A DNA stretch of 39,070 nucleotides from a virus. The position numbers were made by a program, and so were the translations under genes. Location: IMG/VR virus record IMGVR_UViG_3300044846_002851, positions 1 through 39,070 of that record. One strand, given 5' to 3'. The notes beneath the pieces were generated by a model, which saw only the letters and a list, made by a program, of their open reading frames with translations, made no database searches and was not told the origin of the DNA. Below, piece by piece: positions 32,952 through 39,070 of this stretch (positions are counted from its first letter, which is position 1; each line of letters opens with the position of its first letter).

Positions 32952-33123
32952 TTTACTTAATTTTATAATAGTTAATGACTATGTTACTGATACCTTCGTG
33001 TCCGTGAATACTCAAAAGTCAAAATGACTCGGGACCAATAATCTAAAATCTATGAATAAATATATGTGAAAAAATTTTGCAGTGTAGTAAAAACTATTTA
33101 TATTTGTAGAAAATTTAGAAATT
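32952..33123. other. Intergenic region between divergent genes
   Basis: The longest gap in the window (172 bases). Its right part carries the Bacteroidota-type promoter of the gene at 33124. The left part holds two AATGACT copies and a short AGTCA/TGACT inverted repeat, and TATTATAAAATTAAG on the minus strand before the ATG at 32951, which is only loosely like the late motif. No RNA gene or ORF is evident. Confidence 0.5.
33076..33106 (+). promoter_or_regulatory. Bacteroidota-type housekeeping promoter
   Basis: TTTG at 33076-33079, 19 bases, TATATTTG at 33099-33106. The spacing and sequence match the -33/-7 consensus exactly, and the ATG at 33124 follows 17 bases downstream. Confidence 0.8.
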
Positions 33124-33378
33124 ATGAAAAAATTATTTATTACTTTAGTATTACTTATTGGAACATTAACATTTTCTCAAGAAAAGAAAAAAGACCCAAA
33201 TAAAAATGTTGACCAAAATGTCACACAAAAAATGGACTCACTATCTAAAAAATATAAAGTCAAAGTCATAGGTGCATATGAAATAACCCATAATGGTATT
33301 TTTGTACAAGGATTTGTATATGAAGATAAAAACGGGAAATTAATTGAAAGGGAGACAAAACGAATGAAAGTCGATTAA
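33124..33378 (+). CDS. Small secreted protein with flavobacterial signal peptide
   Basis: An 84-residue protein. MKKLFITLVLLIGTLTFSQE is a Sec signal peptide of the type common in Flavobacteriia, with cleavage expected near FSQ. The mature part of about 65 residues starts with a Lys-rich stretch, then a small beta domain (YKVKVIGAYEITHNGIFVQG, VYEDKNGKLIERETKRMKV). It would be exported to the periplasm or envelope of the infected host. It has its own host-type promoter and is probably a moron gene. Function is unknown; superinfection exclusion or envelope modification are possible. Confidence 0.7.
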   Translation: MKKLFITLVLLIGTLTFSQEKKKDPNKNVDQNVTQKMDSLSKKYKVKVIGAYEITHNGIFVQGFVYEDKNGKLIERETKRMKVD

Positions 33379-33381
33379 AAA

Positions 33382-33405
33382 AAAAGGTAGTTAAATACAA
33401 CTACC
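33382..33405 (-). terminator. Terminator for the OmpA-like gene, overlapping its stop codon
   Basis: On the minus strand GGTAGTT, GTATTT, AACTACC is followed by nine T residues. The stem includes the stop codon at 33393-33391. On the plus strand it is preceded by an A-tract but lacks a T-tract, so it mainly serves the minus gene. Confidence 0.8.
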
Positions 33406-34512
33406 CTCAATTTTAAATCCTGTGGAACCCATTCCTTTACCACCAATTGGCGCATAAACAAAGAATAAATTATTACCTTTACTAGTATCATAAACAAGCT
33501 CATAAGGTGTAGTTCTTTTTTCGTACAACACAAATTCTCGAACACCTGAATTAAACAGATTAAGTAAGTTTACGAATCCAATAGATACTTCTCCTGTTCC
33601 CGCATATCCGGTTAGTCTAGACGATATGGTCTTGGTATCATTTTTTTTAATCAAATCAATTAAAGTATTTTTTATCTTCTCATCTTTAAATATTAATGAA
33701 ATTAACTCATCTGTTGATGAAATAGTTTTTGTAATTAATTTACTACCACTAACAGATGGAGATTTTTGATTATAAAATTTAGTTAAACTATCAACCCATG
33801 CAGGGATATAATTCATTTTATCATCTAAATACAATGCTGTTGAAACATATCCCGTATCTTGAGTCACTTGTTTTTGAGTATCAGTAATAATTAATCTATC
33901 AGGCATCGTACCGGTATAAAAACTTAATTTTCCTTTATCATTTAAAACATTTGTATATGGGGGTGGTAAAATCGCAATAAAATTATTTTTAGGTAACCCC
34001 TGAACCCCTTCATATTTAATATTAAACTGACATTTTTCCGCAGATAAATCCAAAGTAACATATTGATACTTTTTATATTCAGGATTTTCTGCTCCTTTAT
34101 TTTTATCCCATTCAGGTCCTTGAGCTCCCAAATCATTAATTTTTACGTTTACTGAATCCCCTAATTTGGATTTAAGATATTTTTCAACAGCCTCTCCTCT
34201 CAATCGAGATAAATCACCCGGTTTTAAACCAACACCACTATTAGGTACTTTAGATTCAGAAGAATTAATCACAATAGTATTAAATGAACCTTTACCGGAT
34301 TTTAAATAATTATTTATTTGATTAATTGCGTTATCAATTTCAGTTGTTTTAGTTAAATCATATTTCCCACTCGGAAAAGAATCAGTAATATTAAAATTAA
34401 TTGGTTTAGTCGTATCTTCTTTAATTAAATATAAATTATTAGTTGCAGTTTCATGAAGATTTAATATCCTATTTCTTTCATCTTCATCTATATTCCATGT
34501 TTGTTTAATCAT
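33391..34512 (-). CDS. OmpA-like protein with MIKQTWN leader and unique C-terminal domain
   Basis: I start at ATG 34512 (MIKQTWNIDEDE), giving 373 residues, rather than at an upstream in-frame codon at 34542. The paralogue at 36102 begins identically, and the late motif is correctly spaced from 34512. After a 30-residue leader ending LIKE comes an OmpA-like module (about 37-135: DSFPSGKYDLTK, TIVINSSESKVPNSG, LSRLRGEAVEKYLKS, YVTLDL). The remaining 240 residues are unrecognised. OmpA-like domains often bind peptidoglycan. The leader may be a head-targeting propeptide or a scaffold tag. No Sec signal peptide is seen. Confidence 0.65.
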   Translation of the reverse strand: MIKQTWNIDEDERNRILNLHETATNNLYLIKEDTTKPINFNITDSFPSGKYDLTKTTEIDNAINQINNYLKSGKGSFNTIVINSSESKVPNSGVGLKPGDLSRLRGEAVEKYLKSKLGDSVNVKINDLGAQGPEWDKNKGAENPEYKKYQYVTLDLSAEKCQFNIKYEGVQGLPKNNFIAILPPPYTNVLNDKGKLSFYTGTMPDRLIITDTQKQVTQDTGYVSTALYLDDKMNYIPAWVDSLTKFYNQKSPSVSGSKLITKTISSTDELISLIFKDEKIKNTLIDLIKKNDTKTISSRLTGYAGTGEVSIGFVNLLNLFNSGVREFVLYEKRTTPYELVYDTSKGNNLFFVYAPIGGKGMGSTGFKIEGSCI

Positions 34513-34527
34513 TTTAACTATTTTTAT

Positions 34528-34535
34528 TATAAATA
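34528..34535 (-). promoter_or_regulatory. Candidate phage late promoter TATTTATA
   Basis: On the minus strand TATTTATA followed by ATAAAAATAG lies 15 bases before the ATG at 34512. It sits beside a divergent host-type promoter at 34548-34578, so late and housekeeping signals are back to back. Confidence 0.55.
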
Positions 34536-34547
34536 TAACCAAAAAAT

Positions 34548-34578
34548 TTTGTGGGTAATTAAAAAATATTTATATTTG
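34548..34578 (+). promoter_or_regulatory. Bacteroidota-type housekeeping promoter
   Basis: TTTG at 34548-34551, 19 bases, TATATTTG at 34571-34578. The ATG at 34604 follows 25 bases downstream. It is the third promoter with exactly the same spacing. Confidence 0.8.
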
Positions 34579-34603
34579 TACAAATATTAAAACATATACA
34601 CAT

Positions 34604-34993
34604 ATGAAAAACTTAATTACCATCATTCTTTTTATTTTTATTTCAAATTTATCATTTGGTCAACTTACTATCAGAGAGGCAGGAGACTTTTATGAATTAA
34701 ACGATTTATGGAAACGTGATTCCATATCAGTTAAAAAATTAATGGATAACTATAAAATAGATACCACTAATTTAACTAATGTTAAATTTTTTGACGAATT
34801 TGATTTAAATGTAGAATTACACGAAAAGTATTCTTACACAGGATATTCATATGTTTTATACAAGACAACCGGAGTAGTTACTATGAAAACAGTTTCTTAT
34901 AAAGGAACTTTACCAAGTCCTAACAAATATGTTATGGTTTTTTGTTTTGATGATTATGTCGATAAAAAAATTATTAATATTAAGGTATTTTAA
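34604..34993 (+). CDS. Small secreted protein with flavobacterial signal peptide
   Basis: A 129-residue protein. MKNLITIILFIFISNLSFGQ is a Sec signal peptide ending FGQ, a frequent flavobacterial form. The mature part is mixed alpha/beta (IREAGDFYELNDLWKRDSIS, YSYTGYSYVLYKTTGVVTMK) with a single cysteine (VFCFDDYV). No domain is recognised. It stands alone with a host-type promoter before it and a terminator after it, between two minus-strand OmpA-like genes, so it looks like a moron. It would be exported to the host envelope early in infection. Confidence 0.7.
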   Translation: MKNLITIILFIFISNLSFGQLTIREAGDFYELNDLWKRDSISVKKLMDNYKIDTTNLTNVKFFDEFDLNVELHEKYSYTGYSYVLYKTTGVVTMKTVSYKGTLPSPNKYVMVFCFDDYVDKKIINIKVF

Positions 34994-34997
34994 GAAT

Positions 34998-35030
34998 AAA
35001 AAAAAAAGGGTCTTACTGACCCTTTTTTTT
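34998..35030. terminator. Bidirectional terminator
   Basis: A-tract, GGGTC, TTACT, GACCC, T-tract. The stem is extended by A-T pairs to 12 bp or more. It lies between convergent genes, the one ending at 34993 (plus) and the one ending at 35029 (minus), and is strong in both directions. Confidence 0.9.
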
Positions 35031-36102
35031 ATTGTTGTTGTTGTTTTATAATTTGAGGAAGTTTAATAATTAATCTTCTATTAGGTGCTGTTTGATTCAC
35101 ATCTTTTACTTCAGGGTATTTTTTTCCGCGAGCAAATTGGTCGGTTTGTCCAATACCTTTAGGGATAAAGTTTAACTTAATATCCGGTAAGTTATTTTTA
35201 AGAGTTGATACGATTGCTTCAGCTCTTTTTTTAGATAATTCCATATCATAAACCTTTCTTGTTTTACCTGAGGCAACTTTACCTTCAGGGTCACCATCAA
35301 TAGATGAGGAAGATATTACTTGTACATCCCCCGTTGCGTTAGCATAATTAGTTTTAATTGATTGGATAAATTTATCAAATTCTATTTGAGCTTCCGGAGT
35401 TAATGATACTGAATCAAATTTAAATGGACTTTCAATATTTAATTCAAATGGTGTTGGGTCCGGTGTTGGGTCCGGTTCTCCTGAATAATATGAAGTATGA
35501 CCGGCAGAAGGGTATAATTTCACATAAACCCCATTACTACCCCTTTTAACATATGTAAGTGGAGATATTGAACCATCCTCGGATTTTGTTAAACCAAAAC
35601 TCTCTAATATTTCTATATCTTCTTCTAATATACTTGCAGTATAAACTATTGGTCTACCAATCATTTTTTTGTCTCTCGGTGTTCCAATTGGTTTAAGATT
35701 TGGAAGAAGAGCTATGAACTTAAAATCAACATTATTATAATTTTGAGGTTTAGCATTAGGTGCAGCCTCTATATCAGGCCAAAAATCGTCTGTAATTGCA
35801 ATACTATTCTCAAACCCTTTATTAGGAAGTAATTCAAATGTTTTAGGATTAACTTTAAAATCCGCAACATTACCGTTCATATAAATTTTAGGTATTACCA
35901 TACCATTTTCTTCGTCTAAGATTGCATAGTATAGTTTACCTTCACGAACTTTAAATTTTAATCCGGTTCCATCTATTTCATAGTAGGGTGTAGGCTCAAC
36001 TTCATTTTGTTCTGACAAGTACATTCTTTTAGTTGCACTCTCATGAAGATTTAAAATCCTATTTTTTTCATCCTCACTTATATTCCAAGTTTGTTTAATC
36101 AT
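35029..36102 (-). CDS. OmpA-like (peptidoglycan-binding type) protein with MIKQTWN leader
   Basis: A 357-residue protein. It starts MIKQTWNISEDEKNRILN, then about 30 residues in reaches YLSE, a possible prohead-protease site. Residues 40-220 are an unrecognised beta-rich region with PTPDPTPFELN as a linker. The C-terminal OmpA-like domain (about 225-350) shows FKFDSVSLTPEAQIEFDKFI, MELSKKRAEAIVSTLKNNL and QTAPNRRLIIKLPQI, the classical N..LS..RA and NRR pattern. The C-terminal QQQQ is a run of identical codons. The leader is shared with the gene starting at 34512, but the OmpA-like module is at the other end. Confidence 0.78.
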   Translation of the reverse strand: MIKQTWNISEDEKNRILNLHESATKRMYLSEQNEVEPTPYYEIDGTGLKFKVREGKLYYAILDEENGMVIPKIYMNGNVADFKVNPKTFELLPNKGFENSIAITDDFWPDIEAAPNAKPQNYNNVDFKFIALLPNLKPIGTPRDKKMIGRPIVYTASILEEDIEILESFGLTKSEDGSISPLTYVKRGSNGVYVKLYPSAGHTSYYSGEPDPTPDPTPFELNIESPFKFDSVSLTPEAQIEFDKFIQSIKTNYANATGDVQVISSSSIDGDPEGKVASGKTRKVYDMELSKKRAEAIVSTLKNNLPDIKLNFIPKGIGQTDQFARGKKYPEVKDVNQTAPNRRLIIKLPQIIKQQQQ

Positions 36103-36116
36103 TTCTATTATTTTAT

Positions 36117-36124
36117 TATAAATA
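36117..36124 (-). promoter_or_regulatory. Candidate phage late promoter TATTTATA
   Basis: On the minus strand TATTTATA then ATAAAATAATAG lies 14 bases before the ATG at 36102. It follows the capsid-gene terminator, so the OmpA-like gene can be transcribed separately from the capsid gene. Confidence 0.55.
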
Positions 36125-36130
36125 CTTCAA

Positions 36131-36165
36131 AAAAAAAAAGAGGACAAATATTTGTCCTCTTTTTG
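36131..36165. terminator. Strong terminator after the major capsid gene
   Basis: AAAAAGAGGACAAAT followed by ATTTGTCCTCTTTTT is a perfect 15-bp inverted repeat with A and T tracts. It lies 20 bases after the capsid stop codon on the minus strand and is a strong intrinsic terminator, also usable in the opposite direction. Confidence 0.9.
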
Positions 36166-36184
36166 GTATATCATAAGATATTGA

Positions 36185-37999
36185 TTATCTCAATTCTCTT
36201 AAGTCGAATGTTCTAACACCATCAACTGTGATACGTCCGTAGAAACGGTTATTAACCATTTTCTTAGCGTAACGTGTCATAATACCTTTGATAGGTGTAA
36301 AGTTGAATGGGTTATACATTGTTGGAGTTAATTGTAATGGTACATATGGTGCGTAGATATAACCTGTGTCTAACAATGATGTTCCTTTGTGTCCCATTAA
36401 CACTTGGTTTGGTGGGAAGTAAGGGTCACGGTAAACTTGGTAACGTCCTGCAAGAGTACCAACTCTTTCAATACCCATGTTGTATTGGTCTTGCTCAGGA
36501 GAAGCGTTTGATACGTGGAAGTATTCTAAATCGTCAAAGATAGCTGAGATTTCAGAAGAAACTACAATCCAGTTCGCTCCACCTCTTAATGTAGATTTGT
36601 GGATTTGAGCAGAGATTTGGTTAATCGCTGTGATAAGCGTTTGGTTCCAGTCTTTTTGAGTGTAAGGAACTGCAGAAGACCCTAAACGTTTCCAACCATT
36701 GTAATCCCAACGTAAGTTCCATGCCGCACCTTTACGTAAATCTCTTAAGATTTCACGGTCGATTTCAGCCGCAACTTGCTCAGATAATAAAGCTGTTAAT
36801 TCAGCTTCAGCATCGATGTTGTGGAATGCAGCAACGTCTTGAGCCATTTCAGGAGACCATTGTGCTCTTAATTTTCTTTCTGTTACAGAAACAGTTACTG
36901 ACATTAAGTCAAAAGAAACCTCACCAATTCTATCTTCAAACTCTAAGTTTCTGTAGATTCTATAAGAACCTGTAAACGCTTGATTTAAAACAGTTGTTGA
37001 TGAGAATGTAGAACCTGTGTAACCGTCCATTGAACCACCACAAGTAATACATACTGGTACTTGTAAATCAACTTCTAAATAGATAACTCCTTCAGCATCA
37101 CATAAGTTGTCATATTGACCACCACCTGTTTTACTTTCAGGGAATAATAAATTAGAGTTATTGTTTCCGTACTCAACAATTCCTTTACCGTATCTTTGAG
37201 TTACAACTCTAAATAAGTAAGGATTTTGTGTATTAGCCGATGTTGTAAAATTTCCATTAGCTCCTTTAATTGTTAAATCAGCTAAGAAAGATTCATTGTC
37301 CATTGGTTGACCATCAGGACCGATTAATTTACCTGCTCCATTATTTGCGAAACCTGATAATTTGATTAATACTTTTCTGTAGTCACTTGTTGTATAAGCA
37401 GAAGGAATTAATGAATCTCCAGCCCAAGCAACAGTTTGTACATTAGCAGTAACTGATGAGAATTGCCCTTTTGAATAGTCATATAAACCTGGTGGGTCTA
37501 AAGCTGGTTCATTACCTTCATAGAATCTATCGTAAAGGTCTTTAGTGTCATTGTAGTTGTAACCACTTCCTGGTCCATCAGGTCCATCAGTAGCGTTGTC
37601 ATACCCAGGTGCTCCGTAAGGTTTACGGTGAATACCATTAGTAGATGTTGAATCTTCAGTATACGCTTGAATGTTTGGTACGAAGTAGAATAATTTACCA
37701 ATTGGTAAGTTCATAGCTTGTACAGAAACGATATCGTTAGATAATAATTTAGAGAATACTCTTCTAACAATTGGGAAAACCACTGTTTCAAATGCACCTG
37801 TATCAGATGTAGATGATGCTTCGTTAATTAAATACGATGCTTGGTTTTCATATAATTGTGCAACGTTTTCTCTCATGTGACCTTTAAGACCCTCTAAGAA
37901 TCCTAATTTGTCCCATTTGTTGATTGTGTCTTCTTTGATAACTTTAAGGTGTTTTAACCCGATGTTACCAACTAATCCTGATTCTAATAATGCTCCCAT
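36185..37999 (-). CDS. Major capsid protein, T4 gp23-like
   Basis: A 604-residue protein, longer than T4 gp23 (521). The N-terminal 60 residues are a helical propeptide ending SYLINE, followed by ASSTSDTGAF; Glu60-Ala61 fits the prohead-protease rule (I/L)xE. VVFPIVRRVFSKLLSNDIVSVQ matches the P-domain start of gp23-type HK97-fold capsids, and later WSPEMAQDVAAFHNIDAEAELTALLSEQ matches the spine-helix region. NNRFYGRITVDGVRTFDLREL is the typical C-terminus. A likely insertion at about 115-345, with Gly/Asn-rich text and CITCGGSMDG, explains the extra length. It is preceded by the scaffold gene and followed by a strong terminator. It forms the hexamers of the prolate or isometric head. Confidence 0.92.
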   Translation of the reverse strand: MGALLESGLVGNIGLKHLKVIKEDTINKWDKLGFLEGLKGHMRENVAQLYENQASYLINEASSTSDTGAFETVVFPIVRRVFSKLLSNDIVSVQAMNLPIGKLFYFVPNIQAYTEDSTSTNGIHRKPYGAPGYDNATDGPDGPGSGYNYNDTKDLYDRFYEGNEPALDPPGLYDYSKGQFSSVTANVQTVAWAGDSLIPSAYTTSDYRKVLIKLSGFANNGAGKLIGPDGQPMDNESFLADLTIKGANGNFTTSANTQNPYLFRVVTQRYGKGIVEYGNNNSNLLFPESKTGGGQYDNLCDAEGVIYLEVDLQVPVCITCGGSMDGYTGSTFSSTTVLNQAFTGSYRIYRNLEFEDRIGEVSFDLMSVTVSVTERKLRAQWSPEMAQDVAAFHNIDAEAELTALLSEQVAAEIDREILRDLRKGAAWNLRWDYNGWKRLGSSAVPYTQKDWNQTLITAINQISAQIHKSTLRGGANWIVVSSEISAIFDDLEYFHVSNASPEQDQYNMGIERVGTLAGRYQVYRDPYFPPNQVLMGHKGTSLLDTGYIYAPYVPLQLTPTMYNPFNFTPIKGIMTRYAKKMVNNRFYGRITVDGVRTFDLRELR

Positions 38000-38042
38000 T
38001 TTAAAATATTTGGTTTTTAATTTTTTATTTATTTATTTTTGA
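38000..38042 (-). promoter_or_regulatory. AT-rich leader of the capsid gene
   Basis: The 43 bases between scaffold and capsid genes hold AATAAATAAATAAAAAA on the minus strand, then CCAAATATTTTAAAATG. This resembles a T4-like late element loosely but does not match the TATTTATA pattern, so promoter status is uncertain. Confidence 0.35.
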
Positions 38043-39070
38043 TTACCCTAATTTACTCATCAAATCTTTCATTCTCATGAATTGCGGATTTTCGTAAGTT
38101 TTTGATTCAATTAAAGTAGTCGATGAACCTGTAGATACAGTTTTTTGAATTTTGTTTTCCACCGATTCACTAAGTGATTTTTTAATTTCCGGTTTAGATA
38201 ATTCACCTTTGATTGACTGATAAAGATTTTTAGATTCTTTTAAAGTTTCAACATCGTCAAATCTTCTTAAGATATTAATTTTCTCTTTTTTAGTAGTCGA
38301 ATGTTCGGTAAACAATCTAGTTGCATATGCCAAGTTTGAATTGAAGATTGCGACTTCATTAAGTTTTTCTCTGAAAACATTTAATGCTTTTCTGTATTCT
38401 TCATTTTTTTCTCTCAACATAGTTACCTCTTGAGTAGATTCTTTATAAACGATATTACGATTTGGTGTAATACCTTTTCTTAATCCTCTACCTGATTTAG
38501 AACCCATTCCGTATGTTCTAGCAGCTTCTTTTGTTTCTTCTTTTTCAAAAGCTTTTCTTTTTAAAGTGTCACCTTTTTTAGTAGTGTAATCTTCTTTACC
38601 TTTCATGGTTTTAGATTTATCACCCTTGTTCATTCCGTGAGCACCTTCTTTTGTTTCTGCTTTAACAACTTTGGAACTTCCTTCCATATTTTCGCCTTTC
38701 TTGTAATCGAATTTAGCTTTACCTGTACCAACAGATTTAGGTCCTTCTTTTCTTTTTTCATTGAATCCGCCTGAAGCTTTATCTTTGTAAGTAAATTTAG
38801 GTCCTGAGCCAATTCCAACACCTTTAGGTTTAATTGTTGATTTTGATTCTCTAACAGTTCTTCTTCGGTTGTAAGATTCTTCTAAGTCCTCTTCTTCGTC
38901 CATCATGTCCTCTTCGTCCATCATGTCCTCTTCATCCATCATGTCTTCTTCTTCGTCGATAAATTCTTCTTCTTCATCGTCTTCAAATTCAATTTCAAAC
39001 ATAACTTCTTCTTCGTCTTGGTCTAATTCGATGTCATCAGCATCACCATCTGCAAAAATCGCATCAAGTA
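38043..39070 (-). CDS. Prohead core scaffold protein, T4 gp22-like (5' end outside window)
   Basis: The frame is open to the right edge (codons for LDAIFADGDADDIELDQDEE precede the first ATG at 39002), so the true start is outside the window. The visible 342 residues begin with a strongly acidic tract containing MMDEED repeats. A lysine/glycine-rich middle (RESKSTIKPKGVGIGSGPKF) follows, and then a helical C-terminal part (LREKNEEYRKALNVFREKLN, FNSNLAYATRLFTEHST) typical of gp22 scaffolds. It should form the inner core around which gp23 assembles and then be degraded by the prohead protease. Gene order scaffold then capsid matches T4 22-23. Confidence 0.8.
   Translation of the reverse strand, partial: LDAIFADGDADDIELDQDEEEVMFEIEFEDDEEEEFIDEEEDMMDEEDMMDEEDMMDEEEDLEESYNRRRTVRESKSTIKPKGVGIGSGPKFTYKDKASGGFNEKRKEGPKSVGTGKAKFDYKKGENMEGSSKVVKAETKEGAHGMNKGDKSKTMKGKEDYTTKKGDTLKRKAFEKEETKEAARTYGMGSKSGRGLRKGITPNRNIVYKESTQEVTMLREKNEEYRKALNVFREKLNEVAIFNSNLAYATRLFTEHSTTKKEKINILRRFDDVETLKESKNLYQSIKGELSKPEIKKSLSESVENKIQKTVSTGSSTTLIESKTYENPQFMRMKDLMSKLG
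38901..38954 (-). repeat. Three 18-bp tandem repeats in the scaffold gene
   Basis: Three copies of an 18-base unit (CATCATGTCCTCTTCGTC on the plus strand, the third more diverged) encode MMDEED repeats on the minus strand. It is an acidic low-complexity tract that may vary in copy number. Confidence 0.85.

Noticed and set aside
32952-33123. Possible tRNA in the 172-base gap
   Set aside because: Searched by eye for a GGTTCGAATCC-type T-arm, acceptor stem pairing and CCA; none found.
36307-36975. Plus-strand open frames opposite the capsid gene
   Set aside because: They lie antisense to a clear gp23-like protein and show no domain features.

Overview
The window looks like part of the genome of a large T4-like myovirus that infects a member of the Bacteroidota, most likely Flavobacteriia. 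The phage assignment rests on a T4 gp23-type major capsid protein preceded by an acidic gp22-type core scaffold, a gp5-like baseplate spike with an OB-fold, a gp55-like late sigma factor, and a LamG tail adhesin. The host inference rests on three promoters of exact Bacteroidota form (TTTG, 19 bases, TAnnTTTG), on two small secreted proteins with flavobacterial-style signal peptides ending in FSQ or FGQ, and on the near absence of Shine-Dalgarno sequences. The DNA is visibly AT-rich. No tRNA, insertion sequence, CRISPR array or integrase was seen.

Layout. Positions 1-2206 (minus strand) hold the start of a probable fibre gene and a LamG adhesin with C-terminal decapeptide repeats. Positions 2258-5185 (plus) hold five small proteins of a virion or packaging neighbourhood, including a stand-alone WYL-like protein. 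Positions 5241-23302 (plus) form a glycan island: about eleven glycosyltransferase-type proteins, a nucleotide-sugar dehydrogenase-like protein, GDP-mannose 4,6-dehydratase, a ColD-like dehydratase, a GDP-fucose/GDP-colitose synthase-like epimerase-reductase, a GT11 fucosyl/colitosyltransferase, an FkbM methyltransferase and a DUF6165 protein. Embedded in it are a DEDDy exonuclease, a dUTPase, a PhoH ATPase and a HAD-like protein. Positions 23303-30654 (plus) carry the late sigma factor and tail/baseplate genes. Positions 30655-36184 alternate between minus-strand virion-type genes (two OmpA-like proteins, a zinc-ribbon protein, a cysteine-motif protein) and short plus-strand cassettes with host-type promoters. 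Positions 36185-39070 (minus) hold the major capsid protein and the scaffold, which runs off the window.

How it fits together. The nucleotide-sugar enzymes can convert GDP-mannose into a GDP-deoxysugar, and the His-for-Lys change in the ColD-like protein points to GDP-colitose (3,6-dideoxy-L-galactose). The transferases all look soluble, and no flippase, polymerase or lipid-carrier transferase is present, so the glycan is probably built on a cytoplasmic acceptor such as a virion protein or DNA. A motif TATTTATA lies 13-15 bases before the start codon of five genes, mostly virion-type, and is a candidate late promoter for the gp55-like sigma. In contrast, three small accessory genes use the host housekeeping promoter form. 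The capsid protein and several probable internal proteins carry (I/L)xE sites near their N-termini, as expected for a T4-like prohead protease, which was not found in the window.

All functional names are based on motifs recognised by eye. No database search was run.
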